This document shows positions 23,801 to 30,562 of a stretch of 30,857 bases of DNA, one piece after another. A program made the translations under genes and the position numbers. The notes below the pieces were generated by a model that was not told the origin of the DNA, made no database searches, and saw nothing but the letters and a program-made list of their open reading frames with translations. The first letter of the stretch is position 1. Each line of letters starts with the position of its first letter. The DNA lies in the IMG/VR virus record IMGVR_UViG_3300009285_006501, positions 1 to 30,857 of that record; one strand, given 5' to 3'. Source of the DNA: a virus.

Positions 23801-26066
23801 ATTACGCACCATCACCATCAAAGGCTACCGCCCTGACCATCTGCGGCCTCAGACGCTGGATGAGGCGAACGCCTTTATCGCCGGAGTCCGCCAGATGCCG
23901 GAGCTGCGGACCAAACTCGACAGAGCGATCCAGACGGAGCAAACGTTCTATCTCAAAGAACTTGAACGAGCGCGTGATGAGGGGCCCGGGCTCATCCGCC
24001 CGGAAGATTTCGACGCCATGCAGATGCGCATAAAAGACGGCATTTATAGTCCCTCGGAATATATCGAGTTTATCGACCCACCGGTCTCCTATCAGGTAGG
24101 CGGCAGGACCATTAACACCACGGAGAGCGGCATTCCTTACCGCCTTAAAAAAGGCTCGGAGAGTGTTTTAGAGAATGATGGGCGCAAGCTGGCAATGGAA
24201 TACGTCATGCGCATGGAGAACCGCATCAACCGGAACAAGGCGCAGGATTCCATTTTCGAGATAGCTGAGCAACAGCCTCAGAATGGCATAGTTTCGCGCG
24301 ACCCAATATGGGGCGCGGACTCCGTTAAAATGGGCGTCAAGCGCAAGGGCAATATGTATGATTTTTACATGGAGCCAGAAGCCGCCAGGACATGGATAAC
24401 GAGCGACCCGCTCATCAATCAGACCCTGGCGAAGGTCATCGGCTGGTCAACAGGGGTTATCCCTCTCAAGATGGCTGCCACAGGTTACAACGCCGCCTTT
24501 GGAGCGATACAGCTTGTGATGGATTCGGCCCACCTGATGATGAGCAGCGGGGCATACAGCCGCCACCTGCCGAAAGCCTACGCGCAACTCAGCGTGGACT
24601 ATATTCAGACCATGAAAGACGCCTGGCGGCGCGGCCCCAAATACCGAGCATATATTGAAGCGGACGGCGGGCTGAATTTCCTTACTTCACAGGGCAGATT
24701 AGGCGGTGGGGATATCTTAAACCCTGCCCTGCGTCAACTGGACAATATCGCCAGCTACGTCCCTAACGCGACTGAAGCGTGGACACGGCTCGCACACGTA
24801 AACCGGCTTGTTAAAAATGGTGTCCCTTATAATGAGGCGGTATATCAGGCGCGGATGCGCGTTGACTACAGCCAATACGGGGCAGGCGTAAAGGCGGCGG
24901 ATGTAGCTATCCCTTATCTGAACGCTGCTTTTCAATCCATGCGCGCGCCATTGAGATATGCCAGGGAGCACCCCGGCGCGTTTACCTACAAATTGAGCCA
25001 ATACGGAACGGCGTCGATGCTCCTCTATCTGGCTAACCGTCAGAACAAGGAGGCTTACGACTCCATCCCTGCGGAGATTAAAGCCGGTTATTGGGTCATC
25101 ACCACACCGTTCTATCACAAGGACAAGGAAGGGAACCGGCGGCACGTCTATTTTACTTTCCGCAAAGAGCCGATACAGCGGGTTGTAGGCAGCGCCTTTG
25201 ACGGAGTGACCGCCGCAGTAGTAGGTGATGAGGTTGACCCTGCTCAGATGAAAAGGGCGCTTGCTGATTTGGCACCTGTTGACCCTACAAGCGGGGGTCT
25301 CCTGCCGCCTGCGTTCAAGGCGCTGGTGGGCTACGTGGGCAATGTGGACCTATACAGGAGGCGGCCAGTAGTCCCCGGCAAAATCGGCAATGTGGAATTG
25401 CCGGAGGAATATATACCCGGGCAAACCCACCCACTCGCTGTCGCCATGCGGCATTTAGGGCTATCGCCCATCCGCACGGAATATGCCGCCAAACAGGTAT
25501 TGACTTATTCAAACCCGATTGGTGATGTAGTCGGCATGGGTCTTAGAGAGATACTTGATACGATGCCGCCCGATGAGCGCGACCGTGCCATGGCGGAGAT
25601 AATGGCGCAGACCCCTCTTCTGAAACGCATTGTCAGGGAGACGAAGCCCGACCTGCCTTACATTAAACTGGCTAACGAGGTGCAGGTGGAGGTCAACACC
25701 GAACGCTGGAAGAAGAACCGCCAACTGGACTTTTTCGCTCAGCAATACTGGAACAAGAAGGACCCTGAATTGCTCAAAAAGACCTACTCATTCCTGGAGA
25801 AGTTCGACCCCGATGAGCAAGAACGGCTCGCCAATCGGTTCAACGCGCAGGGGGCGCTCATCGGCAAGCCAGACCGCCCGTTCTGGATGCGTCTACAGGA
25901 CTTGCCGCCAGAGGCCCGCGCCCGTGTCTATGAGGAGAAATATAAAAGCCTCAGCGACAAAGAGAAAGCCGCCATGAATGAGCGGGCCGTCAGCATTCCT
26001 GGCATTGCATCGGATGACTTCGTAGTTGAGTTTCAACGCATCAGACAAATGAGGAATCAACGATGA
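20880..26066 (+). CDS. Giant polyvalent ejection protein with LPD38-like domain (1728 aa)
   Basis: This is the largest gene, equal to about one sixth of the window. In order: helical N-terminus (1-100); Ala-rich hydrophobic zone (about 185-285) that could enter membranes; charged linker; Pro-rich hinge (about 476-485); Pro/Lys-rich repeats (EGKPPAMEGKPPA, about 590-602); a small domain (about 610-715); an AT-richer coiled-coil module (about 720-857) bounded by two SGFDP motifs (752-756 and 861-865); a helical middle (to about 1190); then a region (about 1190-1480) with AIPYLNAAFQSMRAPLRYA and ASMLLYLAN, matching my memory of LPD38 of phage polyvalent proteins. It is probably ejected with the genome. 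I see no lysozyme motif. Confidence 0.83.
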   Translation: MTRWEQIEADPEYQAEPQDVKDEFRRRYFIRNIALDPEYRADANAPVGTPEHKAAREVMESFLGKVPMPTTEEEEAGKAALLKLEMSRRNLDRDWEERYAEQKRTAPFAPETMAMGESGNPYKLGKLGGNPLVGIFQLVTKGVSAGYLAPKEPEQRVSELEFQAGHPVQAQVAEMAASTFPVSRAAKAGSALKAATDAAIAARAAKAGAAAVRRIPQIGKGPGLVSKAAGLGVEGAIGGTIYETLADYFEKGGFDKESPERIATSAVFWAGLSMIGVTPAAFKEMSGSARGRRLIAQIMAKGRGKEAVDVAEKWVDDVGQSIDLGPPEARVVRKAPFDVERPIEFEPPPLKGYPRRGTPDMPFTLTRDMPESGLSLMSKEEQMRQALSVGLKQKWEIAPGAVRRVPAPSETPVILPTAAELALTKTRQARPPSQIPIIGESGAVQRALPPKRGEAILPERPPELPPAGTSEFDIPEPPPPPPPAAPTAVGAPLTPKVKPPTGKPVPPKVLAEYPDLAKGAGEVKPLPIAVKGRKGKGQAPYDMPAQTALLKEAGELVESRGLPYTIENIKAAVEELAGKGVAKGAPEGKPPAMEGKPPASIGQETGEAVEGSGPLSWTPLERVQWARAAIERHPAPRYETEIIQDLESAIDAVAPIDMPGKRDLRLILTGTAKGFEKTSKGIVFHIPTKTAVAGAQLFHRLGHYGMVSSRRLPGQQRGRNLRFTYTKSLWDEPEAYLKKGELYSPEGEYLFSGFDPELIRLRKKLDSGGKLSDSEYARLGELSRAYVETIGKETDKKMAEWRIQKKLDDIEFNAWKQSNKESLEASKKRIAELRLQRELRRIEHEAYLKEKKETEGTDLYSGFDPRLIMRGRGRLAESSEAKFNAADVALKAARSATRQERIDAFKRATYDIAAPVKDRLRKVAGISGEEAAAARDKIAGATPRAQMYYDAYVKATYKGISRAEEVVLNRYRESLRTITIKGYRPDHLRPQTLDEANAFIAGVRQMPELRTKLDRAIQTEQTFYLKELERARDEGPGLIRPEDFDAMQMRIKDGIYSPSEYIEFIDPPVSYQVGGRTINTTESGIPYRLKKGSESVLENDGRKLAMEYVMRMENRINRNKAQDSIFEIAEQQPQNGIVSRDPIWGADSVKMGVKRKGNMYDFYMEPEAARTWITSDPLINQTLAKVIGWSTGVIPLKMAATGYNAAFGAIQLVMDSAHLMMSSGAYSRHLPKAYAQLSVDYIQTMKDAWRRGPKYRAYIEADGGLNFLTSQGRLGGGDILNPALRQLDNIASYVPNATEAWTRLAHVNRLVKNGVPYNEAVYQARMRVDYSQYGAGVKAADVAIPYLNAAFQSMRAPLRYAREHPGAFTYKLSQYGTASMLLYLANRQNKEAYDSIPAEIKAGYWVITTPFYHKDKEGNRRHVYFTFRKEPIQRVVGSAFDGVTAAVVGDEVDPAQMKRALADLAPVDPTSGGLLPPAFKALVGYVGNVDLYRRRPVVPGKIGNVELPEEYIPGQTHPLAVAMRHLGLSPIRTEYAAKQVLTYSNPIGDVVGMGLREILDTMPPDERDRAMAEIMAQTPLLKRIVRETKPDLPYIKLANEVQVEVNTERWKKNRQLDFFAQQYWNKKDPELLKKTYSFLEKFDPDEQERLANRFNAQGALIGKPDRPFWMRLQDLPPEARARVYEEKYKSLSDKEKAAMNERAVSIPGIASDDFVVEFQRIRQMRNQR

Positions 26067-26122
26067 AAAAGAAGATGCACACCAAAGAAGATGAAGAAAA
26101 AGAAAGGGTGAGCCATGGCTGA
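26063..26122 (+). CDS. Possible 19-aa charged peptide
   Basis: ATG 26063 overlaps the giant gene's stop (ATGA) and has GAGGA 7 nt upstream. It encodes a highly charged peptide (MKKKMHTKEDEEKERVSHG). It may mainly keep ribosomes moving to the next gene, whose start lies within it. Too short to judge by sequence. Confidence 0.25.
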   Translation: MKKKMHTKEDEEKERVSHG

Positions 26123-26276
26123 CCACCTCTGCCTGACGTGCAGGCATGGGCTTGACCCGCCCCAAGTGGATAGATTGGGCTGGCCCCTATGCGGGATGCC
26201 GGAGCCGGACGCCTCGGTTGAGTATCGGCGAAAGCAATTGGAACGAACGGCGATTTATCCTGTTCTACGCCTATGA
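26115..26276 (+). CDS. Small cysteine-containing protein (53 aa)
   Basis: The frame starts at ATG 26115, inside the previous short frame. It has CX2C near the N-terminus (C6, C9), a His at 11 and a third Cys at 26 in WPLCGMPEPD, then a basic helix (YRRKQLERT). The Cys pattern suggests a small zinc-binding fold with an imperfect fourth ligand. No family is recognised. Its stop overlaps an upstream alternative start of the next gene. Confidence 0.5.
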   Translation: MADHLCLTCRHGLDPPQVDRLGWPLCGMPEPDASVEYRRKQLERTAIYPVLRL

Positions 26277-26308
26277 GTTCACGGCGCGGTTTAGGGAGGC
26301 CAGCAGAC

Positions 26309-26587
26309 ATGACGCCTGAAAGTAACGATTTCCACCGACAGCAGCATGACCTGATGGCTGGATTCGTGGGCCGCATGACGGAGGCCACGGAGCATATCAG
26401 CCAGTCGCTCGACAAGAACTGGGAGCAACACGTCGCCCTGCAAAAAGGCATCGCGGAGCTCAAAGAAAAGCAGACCTTCAATGCTGGCAAATGGGTAGGC
26501 ATATCGGCAGGCATCGGCGCGGTGGCGGTCGTTATCGGCGTCCTGCTCAAGGTGCTGAGCGTCCTCAAATACGCGCTCGGCCAATAG
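26309..26587 (+). CDS. Single-TM, XhlA-like lysis-associated protein (92 aa)
   Basis: Residues 1-60 are a helical, charged segment (EATEHISQSLDKNWEQHVAL, about 25-44) likely to form a coiled coil. Residues about 62-83 are strongly hydrophobic (VGISAGIGAVAVVIGVLL), a single C-terminal membrane helix. That layout matches XhlA-type accessory holins and similar small phage membrane proteins. GGGAGG 9 nt upstream favours ATG 26309 over the in-frame ATG 26273, which would add 12 residues. It lies before the Panacea and peptidase genes, so a lysis role is likeliest. A membrane-acting toxin paired with Panacea is an alternative. Confidence 0.75.
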   Translation: MTPESNDFHRQQHDLMAGFVGRMTEATEHISQSLDKNWEQHVALQKGIAELKEKQTFNAGKWVGISAGIGAVAVVIGVLLKVLSVLKYALGQ

Positions 26588-26616
26588 AATGACATGCCTT
26601 TATGGGGGAATATAGC

Positions 26617-27192
26617 ATGGAACCTAAAGGGAGCATAGAAAAAAGCTTTACGCTTGATAGGCAAAAAATGAGAGAACTGATTATTTATATCAGTTCCAAA
26701 AATAAAGATGCACCCGAATTTGGCTCTACTGTTTTGAATAAAATGTTATTACATGCCGACATTTGGGCATATATCAGTCTTGGTAAACCCATAACAGGGG
26801 ACATATATGTTAGGAGAGAGTTTGGTCCCACGCCCAAGTCTTTGTTGCCCATTAGAGAAGAACTTGAAAATAAGGGTTGGCTTAAGGTAGTGGATGCTAA
26901 GAGGTTTAGCCATACCCAACATCGCCCTATGGCCCTGAGAATGGCAAAGAAGGAAGTCTTTACTAAAGATGAGTTGGAGGTCATAGATTTTGTAATTTCA
27001 GCACTTCAAGGGAAATCAGGGAAAGAACTTAGCGACATGACTCATCGGGAATTGATATGGAAGCACTGGCGCGAGGATGAAGAAATCTCCTATGAAGCTT
27101 TTTTTATTTCTGATATAAATCCAATATCCCAAGAGGATATGAGATGGGCGGTTAGTGTGGCGAATGAGTCAAGATTTAGTAGGACTGCTTAA
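26617..27192 (+). CDS. Panacea (SocA/DUF4065) antitoxin-domain protein (191 aa)
   Basis: Panacea is the antitoxin domain of SocA and PanAT toxin-antitoxin systems, and neutralises many unrelated toxins. Landmarks: LNKMLLHADIWAY (40-52), GKPITGDIYVRREFGPTP (56-73), LLPIREEL just after, and ELSDMTHRELIWKHW (137-151) near the end. The gene is visibly AT-richer and uses more A/T-ending codons than its neighbours, suggesting recent acquisition. GGGGGAA is 6 nt from ATG 26617. No separate toxin gene is recognisable next to it. It may serve as an anti-toxin shield against host abortive-infection systems, pair with the small membrane protein upstream, or regulate lysis. The domain call is firm, the role is not. 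Confidence 0.9.
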   Translation: MEPKGSIEKSFTLDRQKMRELIIYISSKNKDAPEFGSTVLNKMLLHADIWAYISLGKPITGDIYVRREFGPTPKSLLPIREELENKGWLKVVDAKRFSHTQHRPMALRMAKKEVFTKDELEVIDFVISALQGKSGKELSDMTHRELIWKHWREDEEISYEAFFISDINPISQEDMRWAVSVANESRFSRTA

Positions 27193-27193
27193 T

Positions 27194-27544
27194 ATGAGGA
27201 TACTCTGTAAGGAGGGCGTCTGGTTCAAGGAGTTGAATAAGTCGCTGATGGACTTCTCTGGTGTCCTCGACCGCCTATGGAGCGATTTCGGCCACGGAGA
27301 CCCCACCATCACGTCCGCCGCTGATGGCAAGCATGGCGTCAATTCCTATCATCCGCTGGGATACGCCTGGGACATCCGTATATGGGGCATGTCAGCAACC
27401 GAAGCGGAGACTGCGGCCAGCGCATTGAGGAACCAGTTGAGGGGAATCAATCCAGCCTATGACGTGGTTTACGGGGATGAGAAGCACAAGGACCATATCC
27501 ATGTGGAGTTTGACCTAAAACGGGCGGGAACTCTGGAGGGTTAA
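27194..27544 (+). CDS. Endolysin, peptidase M15 family (116 aa)
   Basis: This is a compact LAS-type metallopeptidase that probably cuts peptide bridges of peptidoglycan. Zinc ligands: H53 and D60 in HPLGYAWD (HxxGxAxD) and H103 in HIHVEFD; E96 is a candidate catalytic base. No signal peptide or binding domain is seen, so it needs a holin to reach the wall. I choose ATG 27194 because upstream in-frame starts lie inside the Panacea gene; AGGA is 9 nt away. At 116 aa it is near the single-domain minimum. A holin candidate follows after three bases. Confidence 0.9.
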   Translation: MRILCKEGVWFKELNKSLMDFSGVLDRLWSDFGHGDPTITSAADGKHGVNSYHPLGYAWDIRIWGMSATEAETAASALRNQLRGINPAYDVVYGDEKHKDHIHVEFDLKRAGTLEG

Positions 27545-27547
27545 GAA

Positions 27548-27718
27548 ATGCCTATCTGGAAGCGAAAAACATTCTGGGGCGCAGTGGTGGGGATGGCAAC
27601 GGCAACAGGGGCCTATCTATCCGGCGAGTTGACACTGGCCCTTTACATCGGGGCCATGTTTGCGGCCATGCAGACCATTTTCATTCGACAGGCCATAGAT
27701 AAACCCCCAGGAGGGTAG
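27548..27718 (+). CDS. Putative holin, two TM segments (56 aa)
   Basis: A short membrane protein: a positively charged start (MPIWKRK), a first hydrophobic helix (about 9-24), a tight turn with Gly/Glu, a second helix (about 28-46, LTLALYIGAMFAAMQTIFI), and a charged tail with RQAIDKPPGG. Two close helices with both ends probably inside resemble class II holins. Its place between the endolysin and the lipoprotein pair agrees. GGAGGG is 7 nt upstream. Confidence 0.72.
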   Translation: MPIWKRKTFWGAVVGMATATGAYLSGELTLALYIGAMFAAMQTIFIRQAIDKPPGG

Positions 27719-27720
27719 TA

Positions 27721-27975
27721 ATGGAAGGCAGCATCATCGGCATTGTCGGCATTGTGCTGGCTCTAATCCTCCGGTGGCTTAAGAAGAAGGACTCACCACA
27801 AGAAACCGAGAGGCGCATCCTTGAGGAGACGAAGGAGAAATTAGATGAACTGGCTAACGCACTTGCGCGGGGTGACCTTGACGATGCTGCTGGTCGCTTT
27901 GCTGAGTATTACAATCGTGTCCTGCTCAAAAGCCCCGCTGATAACAAGGGGCGGAACGATGGAAAAACTGGATGA
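27721..27975 (+). CDS. Single-TM protein of the lysis pair, possible i-spanin (84 aa)
   Basis: One N-terminal membrane helix (about 4-20, IIGIVGIVLALILRWL), then KKK (21-23) and a charged helix (about 28-68) likely to be coiled coil. It shares its distal part with the lipoprotein gene in another frame, the overlap seen in Rz/Rz1-type spanins. The Lys cluster after the helix would favour a cytoplasmic C-terminus under the positive-inside rule, which argues against a simple i-spanin. An antiholin is an alternative. GGAGGG gives a strong start. Confidence 0.68.
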   Translation: MEGSIIGIVGIVLALILRWLKKKDSPQETERRILEETKEKLDELANALARGDLDDAAGRFAEYYNRVLLKSPADNKGRNDGKTG

Positions 27976-28075
27976 TACTCATTATAAGGTCAACGATGTA
28001 TGGCTCTATCAGCAGTATGAGGCGGGACTCCTGCTTGAAAAGGACTTGGCGTTATGCAGAGAGGGCCTGAAATGA
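27845..28075 (+). CDS. Lipoprotein, probable o-spanin (76 aa)
   Basis: A lipoprotein signal is clear: a short start, hydrophobic core (about 11-25, VTLTMLLVALLSITIV) and a lipobox with Ile24-Val25-Ser26-Cys27. The mature part is about 50 residues, with YKVNDVWLYQQYEAG and a charged end. The gene begins inside the single-TM gene (AAGGAG 7 nt upstream), an Rz/Rz1-like overlap that points to outer-membrane disruption in the last step of lysis and to a Gram-negative host. It lacks the Pro-rich middle of classic Rz1. Its stop overlaps the next ATG. Confidence 0.75.
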   Translation: MNWLTHLRGVTLTMLLVALLSITIVSCSKAPLITRGGTMEKLDDTHYKVNDVWLYQQYEAGLLLEKDLALCREGLK

Positions 28076-28287
28076 GATGGATTACCCCGAGGGGGCTTGG
28101 CAACAGGCCCCCTGCCGGTGAGTTGCCCATCACCATCGAGGACACGCTGATTACGGTGGGGTGTGAATCTCTCACGTTGGCTGAGTGGGAGGCGTGGGCA
28201 TTAGAGCGGTATCCAATCCTTCACCAGTTGCGCGGCGCCATAGTCGCCTTAGCGCGCAGCCACCACCAAGGGGGGGTACGTAAATGA
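28072..28287 (+). CDS. Hypothetical protein (71 aa)
   Basis: ATG 28072 overlaps the lipoprotein stop (ATGA), with GAGGG 6 nt upstream; an in-frame ATG at 28054 is less likely. The protein begins MRWITPRG and has an acidic centre (TLAEWEAWALERY, about 46-58), then a short helix and a basic end. I see no membrane segment or metal site and do not recognise a family. It probably belongs to the same transcript as the lysis genes. Confidence 0.65.
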   Translation: MRWITPRGLGNRPPAGELPITIEDTLITVGCESLTLAEWEAWALERYPILHQLRGAIVALARSHHQGGVRK

Positions 28288-28400
28288 TGACACCTGAGCA
28301 CTGGTATGGTTGGCTGGCCTTGGGCTTTCTGGCGATGGGGTTTATCTGCGCCGTTTACGCCATGTTCACGGACAGGTTTGATGACATGGGGAGGCTTTAA
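28284..28400 (+). CDS. Small single-TM protein (38 aa)
   Basis: A short frame whose ATG overlaps the preceding stop. One hydrophobic helix (about 9-26, YGWLALGFLAMGFICAVYA) is flanked by polar ends, and GGGGGG lies upstream. It could be a small membrane regulator of lysis or a chance hydrophobic peptide. Start and stop overlaps on both sides make a real gene likely. Confidence 0.6.
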   Translation: MMTPEHWYGWLALGFLAMGFICAVYAMFTDRFDDMGRL

Positions 28401-28624
28401 TGAAACAACCCGTTATGCGACGCGCCTTTTCAATGAGACGGTATAAGGACAATCGCGGGGATGCGCCGAAAGGGGGGCCTCGGGGGCCACGCCCGGAATG
28501 GAGGGACATGGACTACTACTGCATTTCATACATGAACTACAGCGGGGCCGACCAGTGTGAATTTTATAAGGCCATTGGCAAGGGGCCCTGTCAGCGATGC
28601 GAGTTACCAAAGGAGCGACGATGA
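28400..28624 (+). CDS. Small Cys-containing protein (74 aa)
   Basis: The N-terminal half is Arg/Lys/Gly/Pro-rich and probably disordered or nucleic-acid-binding. The C-terminal half carries four cysteines (C41, C53, C64, C67), with the last two as CX2C, a plausible zinc-binding site. No family is recognised. The ATG overlaps the previous TAA and the stop overlaps the next ATG. Confidence 0.65.
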   Translation: MKQPVMRRAFSMRRYKDNRGDAPKGGPRGPRPEWRDMDYYCISYMNYSGADQCEFYKAIGKGPCQRCELPKERR

Positions 28625-28824
28625 CGAGTATCACGCTTAAAAGCATTGATCAGAGCAAACCCTATCGGGGTTCTCTTCAATTTCGCCAGTGGAAAGGGCG
28701 GGATGACGTATGCGTGGTTTTGCGGGGTGGACATACGTTTTCTACCACCCGGTATTTATATCTGTCATTAGAAGATATGGATATACTCCGTGACTTTCTG
28801 CAGTCATTAAAGGGGCAGCCGTGA
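28621..28824 (+). CDS. Hypothetical protein (67 aa)
   Basis: ATG 28621 has AAGGAG just upstream and overlaps the previous stop. The protein is beta-rich at first (VCVVLRGGHTFSTTRYLYLS, about 30-49), then has an acidic helix (LEDMDILRDFLQSL, about 50-63). I do not recognise the fold family. It may be a small single-domain regulator. Confidence 0.65.
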   Translation: MTSITLKSIDQSKPYRGSLQFRQWKGRDDVCVVLRGGHTFSTTRYLYLSLEDMDILRDFLQSLKGQP

Positions 28825-29075
28825 ACAGCAGCCCTGAGAAAGATGCCTTGGAAGCTATCGAAGCCGCGCTCGAACTGGCGGAGTGCTATTCAGAAGAGGT
28901 GTCAACCGACCCCTTAGCGCGGGCCATGTTGGAAATGCTGCGAGCAAACCTGGAGATAGGGAAAAGCTGTGCTCATCACATCCAGGACAGGGCGGACGCT
29001 TGGTGGGAAGCGCAGAAGGCCCGCATGTATCCCCGCCCGACGGCACGGGAGAAGGCGGAGCATAACGAGGAGTGA
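28821..29075 (+). CDS. Acidic helical protein (84 aa)
   Basis: The start is GTG 28821, overlapping the previous TGA. The chain is nearly all helical and rich in Glu and Ala, with ALEAIEAALELAECYSEEV early and CAHHIQDRADAWWEAQKARM later. I see no membrane segment. Function unknown. Confidence 0.6.
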   Translation: MNSSPEKDALEAIEAALELAECYSEEVSTDPLARAMLEMLRANLEIGKSCAHHIQDRADAWWEAQKARMYPRPTAREKAEHNEE

Positions 29076-29101
29076 CTAAACACTTAGACACGGAGGGCAT
29101 A

Positions 29102-29287
29102 ATGAGCAGGGACACTAAAGCATCAGGAGCAAAACAGGTAATCATCGAGGCGTTGCGATGGCGGAAGACGCACCCCAAGGGGAACGCTTGGTCATACATC
29201 GACCGTTGTGCCGGTGTGTTAGGCGTTACCGAGGCGGACCTGACGCCTCAACGAGAGGAGAAAGTCGATGGGGACGATAACCGTTGA
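29102..29287 (+). CDS. Hypothetical protein (61 aa)
   Basis: ATG 29102 is preceded by GGAGGG 4 nt away, and is preferred to GTG 29072, which would overlap the upstream gene. The sequence has a basic helix (VIIEALRWRKTHPKG, about 13-27) followed by WSYIDRCAGVLGVTEADL, which looks like a small helical domain that could bind DNA. No family is recognised. Confidence 0.6.
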   Translation: MSRDTKASGAKQVIIEALRWRKTHPKGNAWSYIDRCAGVLGVTEADLTPQREEKVDGDDNR

Positions 29288-29591
29288 TAACCAGCACGAC
29301 GCGGACTACTGGAAGCGGGCCTTTGCCGAGCTTATAGGAGTGCCCCCGGGGGTCGAGGGGCGATGGAACTACACCGTTACGATTACTGCCGATGACAGGC
29401 TGTTGCCGCAGGAGGCCATCGACGCCATGAAAGCCATCTATGACCGGAACAAGGGGCGGGGCCTGCCGGTAGAAATCACCAACACCACGCCGTCCATCGC
29501 GGAGCGGGAGGCGGCTACACGGTTTGCCATTCACGAGCGGACGCGCCCGAGGCGGCAAGGGCCGAAGGAGGAGGCTGAGCATGGACGTTGA
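29268..29591 (+). CDS. Hypothetical protein (107 aa)
   Basis: ATG 29268 has GAGGAG 7 nt upstream and overlaps the end of the previous gene by 20 nt. It has a short acidic/aromatic start (QHDADYWKRAFAEL), a strand-rich centre (WNYTVTITADD), a helix (EAIDAMKAIYDRN), and a very basic tail (RTRPRRQGPK). No conserved domain is recognised. Confidence 0.6.
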   Translation: MGTITVDNQHDADYWKRAFAELIGVPPGVEGRWNYTVTITADDRLLPQEAIDAMKAIYDRNKGRGLPVEITNTTPSIAEREAATRFAIHERTRPRRQGPKEEAEHGR

Positions 29592-29928
29592 GACCTGTAA
29601 GCAGATTGTCAGACGCGCTATAAGAGAAGTTGGCGCGCTTTCCGTTGGCTGCGAGGGAAGTAAATACCTGCTTGAATATATCGAAAAACGCTGGGGCCAG
29701 GTTGAGGTCAAGGCGGAGGAGGTCGCTGAGCATGTTAATCGCCTGCCAGCAGATAAGCGCCTCCCCCGGTTTAAGTTTCCAGAGTTGGAGCCTGGAATAT
29801 TACCAGGGACCATAGCGGCGAGCTTTGCGCGGATACGCCGCCTGGAGATTGCCATGCAGGAACACCTTGCCTATCATGCTGAGGCGGGGCGGCAGGAAGC
29901 AGAAAAACGGGACGGCGAAAGGTGGTGA
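29581..29928 (+). CDS. Hypothetical protein (115 aa)
   Basis: ATG 29581 follows GGAGGAGG and overlaps the preceding gene slightly; longer in-frame starts lie inside that gene. The protein is helical, with VKAEEVAEHVNRLPADKRLP in the middle and a charged C-terminal helix (RRLEIAMQEHLAYHAEAG). Four bases separate its stop from the nuclease start, so it belongs to the recombination operon. Function unknown. Confidence 0.62.
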   Translation: MDVETCKQIVRRAIREVGALSVGCEGSKYLLEYIEKRWGQVEVKAEEVAEHVNRLPADKRLPRFKFPELEPGILPGTIAASFARIRRLEIAMQEHLAYHAEAGRQEAEKRDGERW

Positions 29929-29932
29929 TGAG

Positions 29933-30562
29933 GTGGCGCGTATTATCTACAAGAACAGGGCTGGTCAACAGCTCCCCGGGGTAACTACCATTATTGCCGG
30001 TCTCGGCTGGAACAAAGAGGGGCTCATGTGGTGGGCTAACCAGATGGGGCTTGAGGGCAAGTCGCACCGAGACGTGGCGGAGAAGGCCGCTGACGCGGGC
30101 ACACTGGCCCACGCCATGATAGAGTTGGAATTGAAGGGCAGGCCCGCCCCGCAGACCGGGGACATTGACCCGGCAATAGTTAGCAGGGCAGAGACGGCGT
30201 ACCTGGGCTGGTGTCAGTGGGCGGAGCTGGTAAAGTTTCAGCTTATAGCCTCCGAGTTGAGTTTAGTGAGTGAGAAACACGGCTTTGGGGGGACGCTCGA
30301 CATAGCCGCTATCCAGGGCGTCCATTCCATCATCGACCTCAAGACATCAGGCAACATTTATCCCGACCACTGGATACAGGTTGCAGCGTACGGGCGGCTC
30401 TATAACGAAAATTATGAGGCCAAAATAGAGGCTTACTATATTCTCAGGATTGACAAATTGACAGGTGGGTTCGACCATAGTTACCGCCCGGAACTTAACG
30501 ACGCATGGGAGGCGTTCCAATGCCTGCTGAGACTGCACCAGTTGAAGAACAAAATAAAGTAG
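29933..30562 (+). CDS. PD-(D/E)XK nuclease, RecB/Cas4-like exonuclease (209 aa)
   Basis: Motifs of the RecB-like nuclease fold are complete: H60 with E64 (AHAMIE), E108, D123 in GGTLD, D135-L-K137 in IDLKTSG, and Q149xxxY153 in QVAAY. The N-terminus (LPGVTTIIAGLGW) is usual for phage members of this family. I choose GTG 29933 because upstream codons lie inside the previous gene. It probably resects DNA 5' ends or otherwise processes ends for recombination, together with the overlapping ERF gene. Cas4-type Cys clusters are absent. Confidence 0.88.
   Translation: MARIIYKNRAGQQLPGVTTIIAGLGWNKEGLMWWANQMGLEGKSHRDVAEKAADAGTLAHAMIELELKGRPAPQTGDIDPAIVSRAETAYLGWCQWAELVKFQLIASELSLVSEKHGFGGTLDIAAIQGVHSIIDLKTSGNIYPDHWIQVAAYGRLYNENYEAKIEAYYILRIDKLTGGFDHSYRPELNDAWEAFQCLLRLHQLKNKIK

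Noticed and set aside
28091-28112. GGGGGC/GCCCCC hairpin as a terminator
   Set aside because: Only 6 bp with a 10-nt loop, no T run, and it lies inside a coding gene with tightly coupled neighbours.
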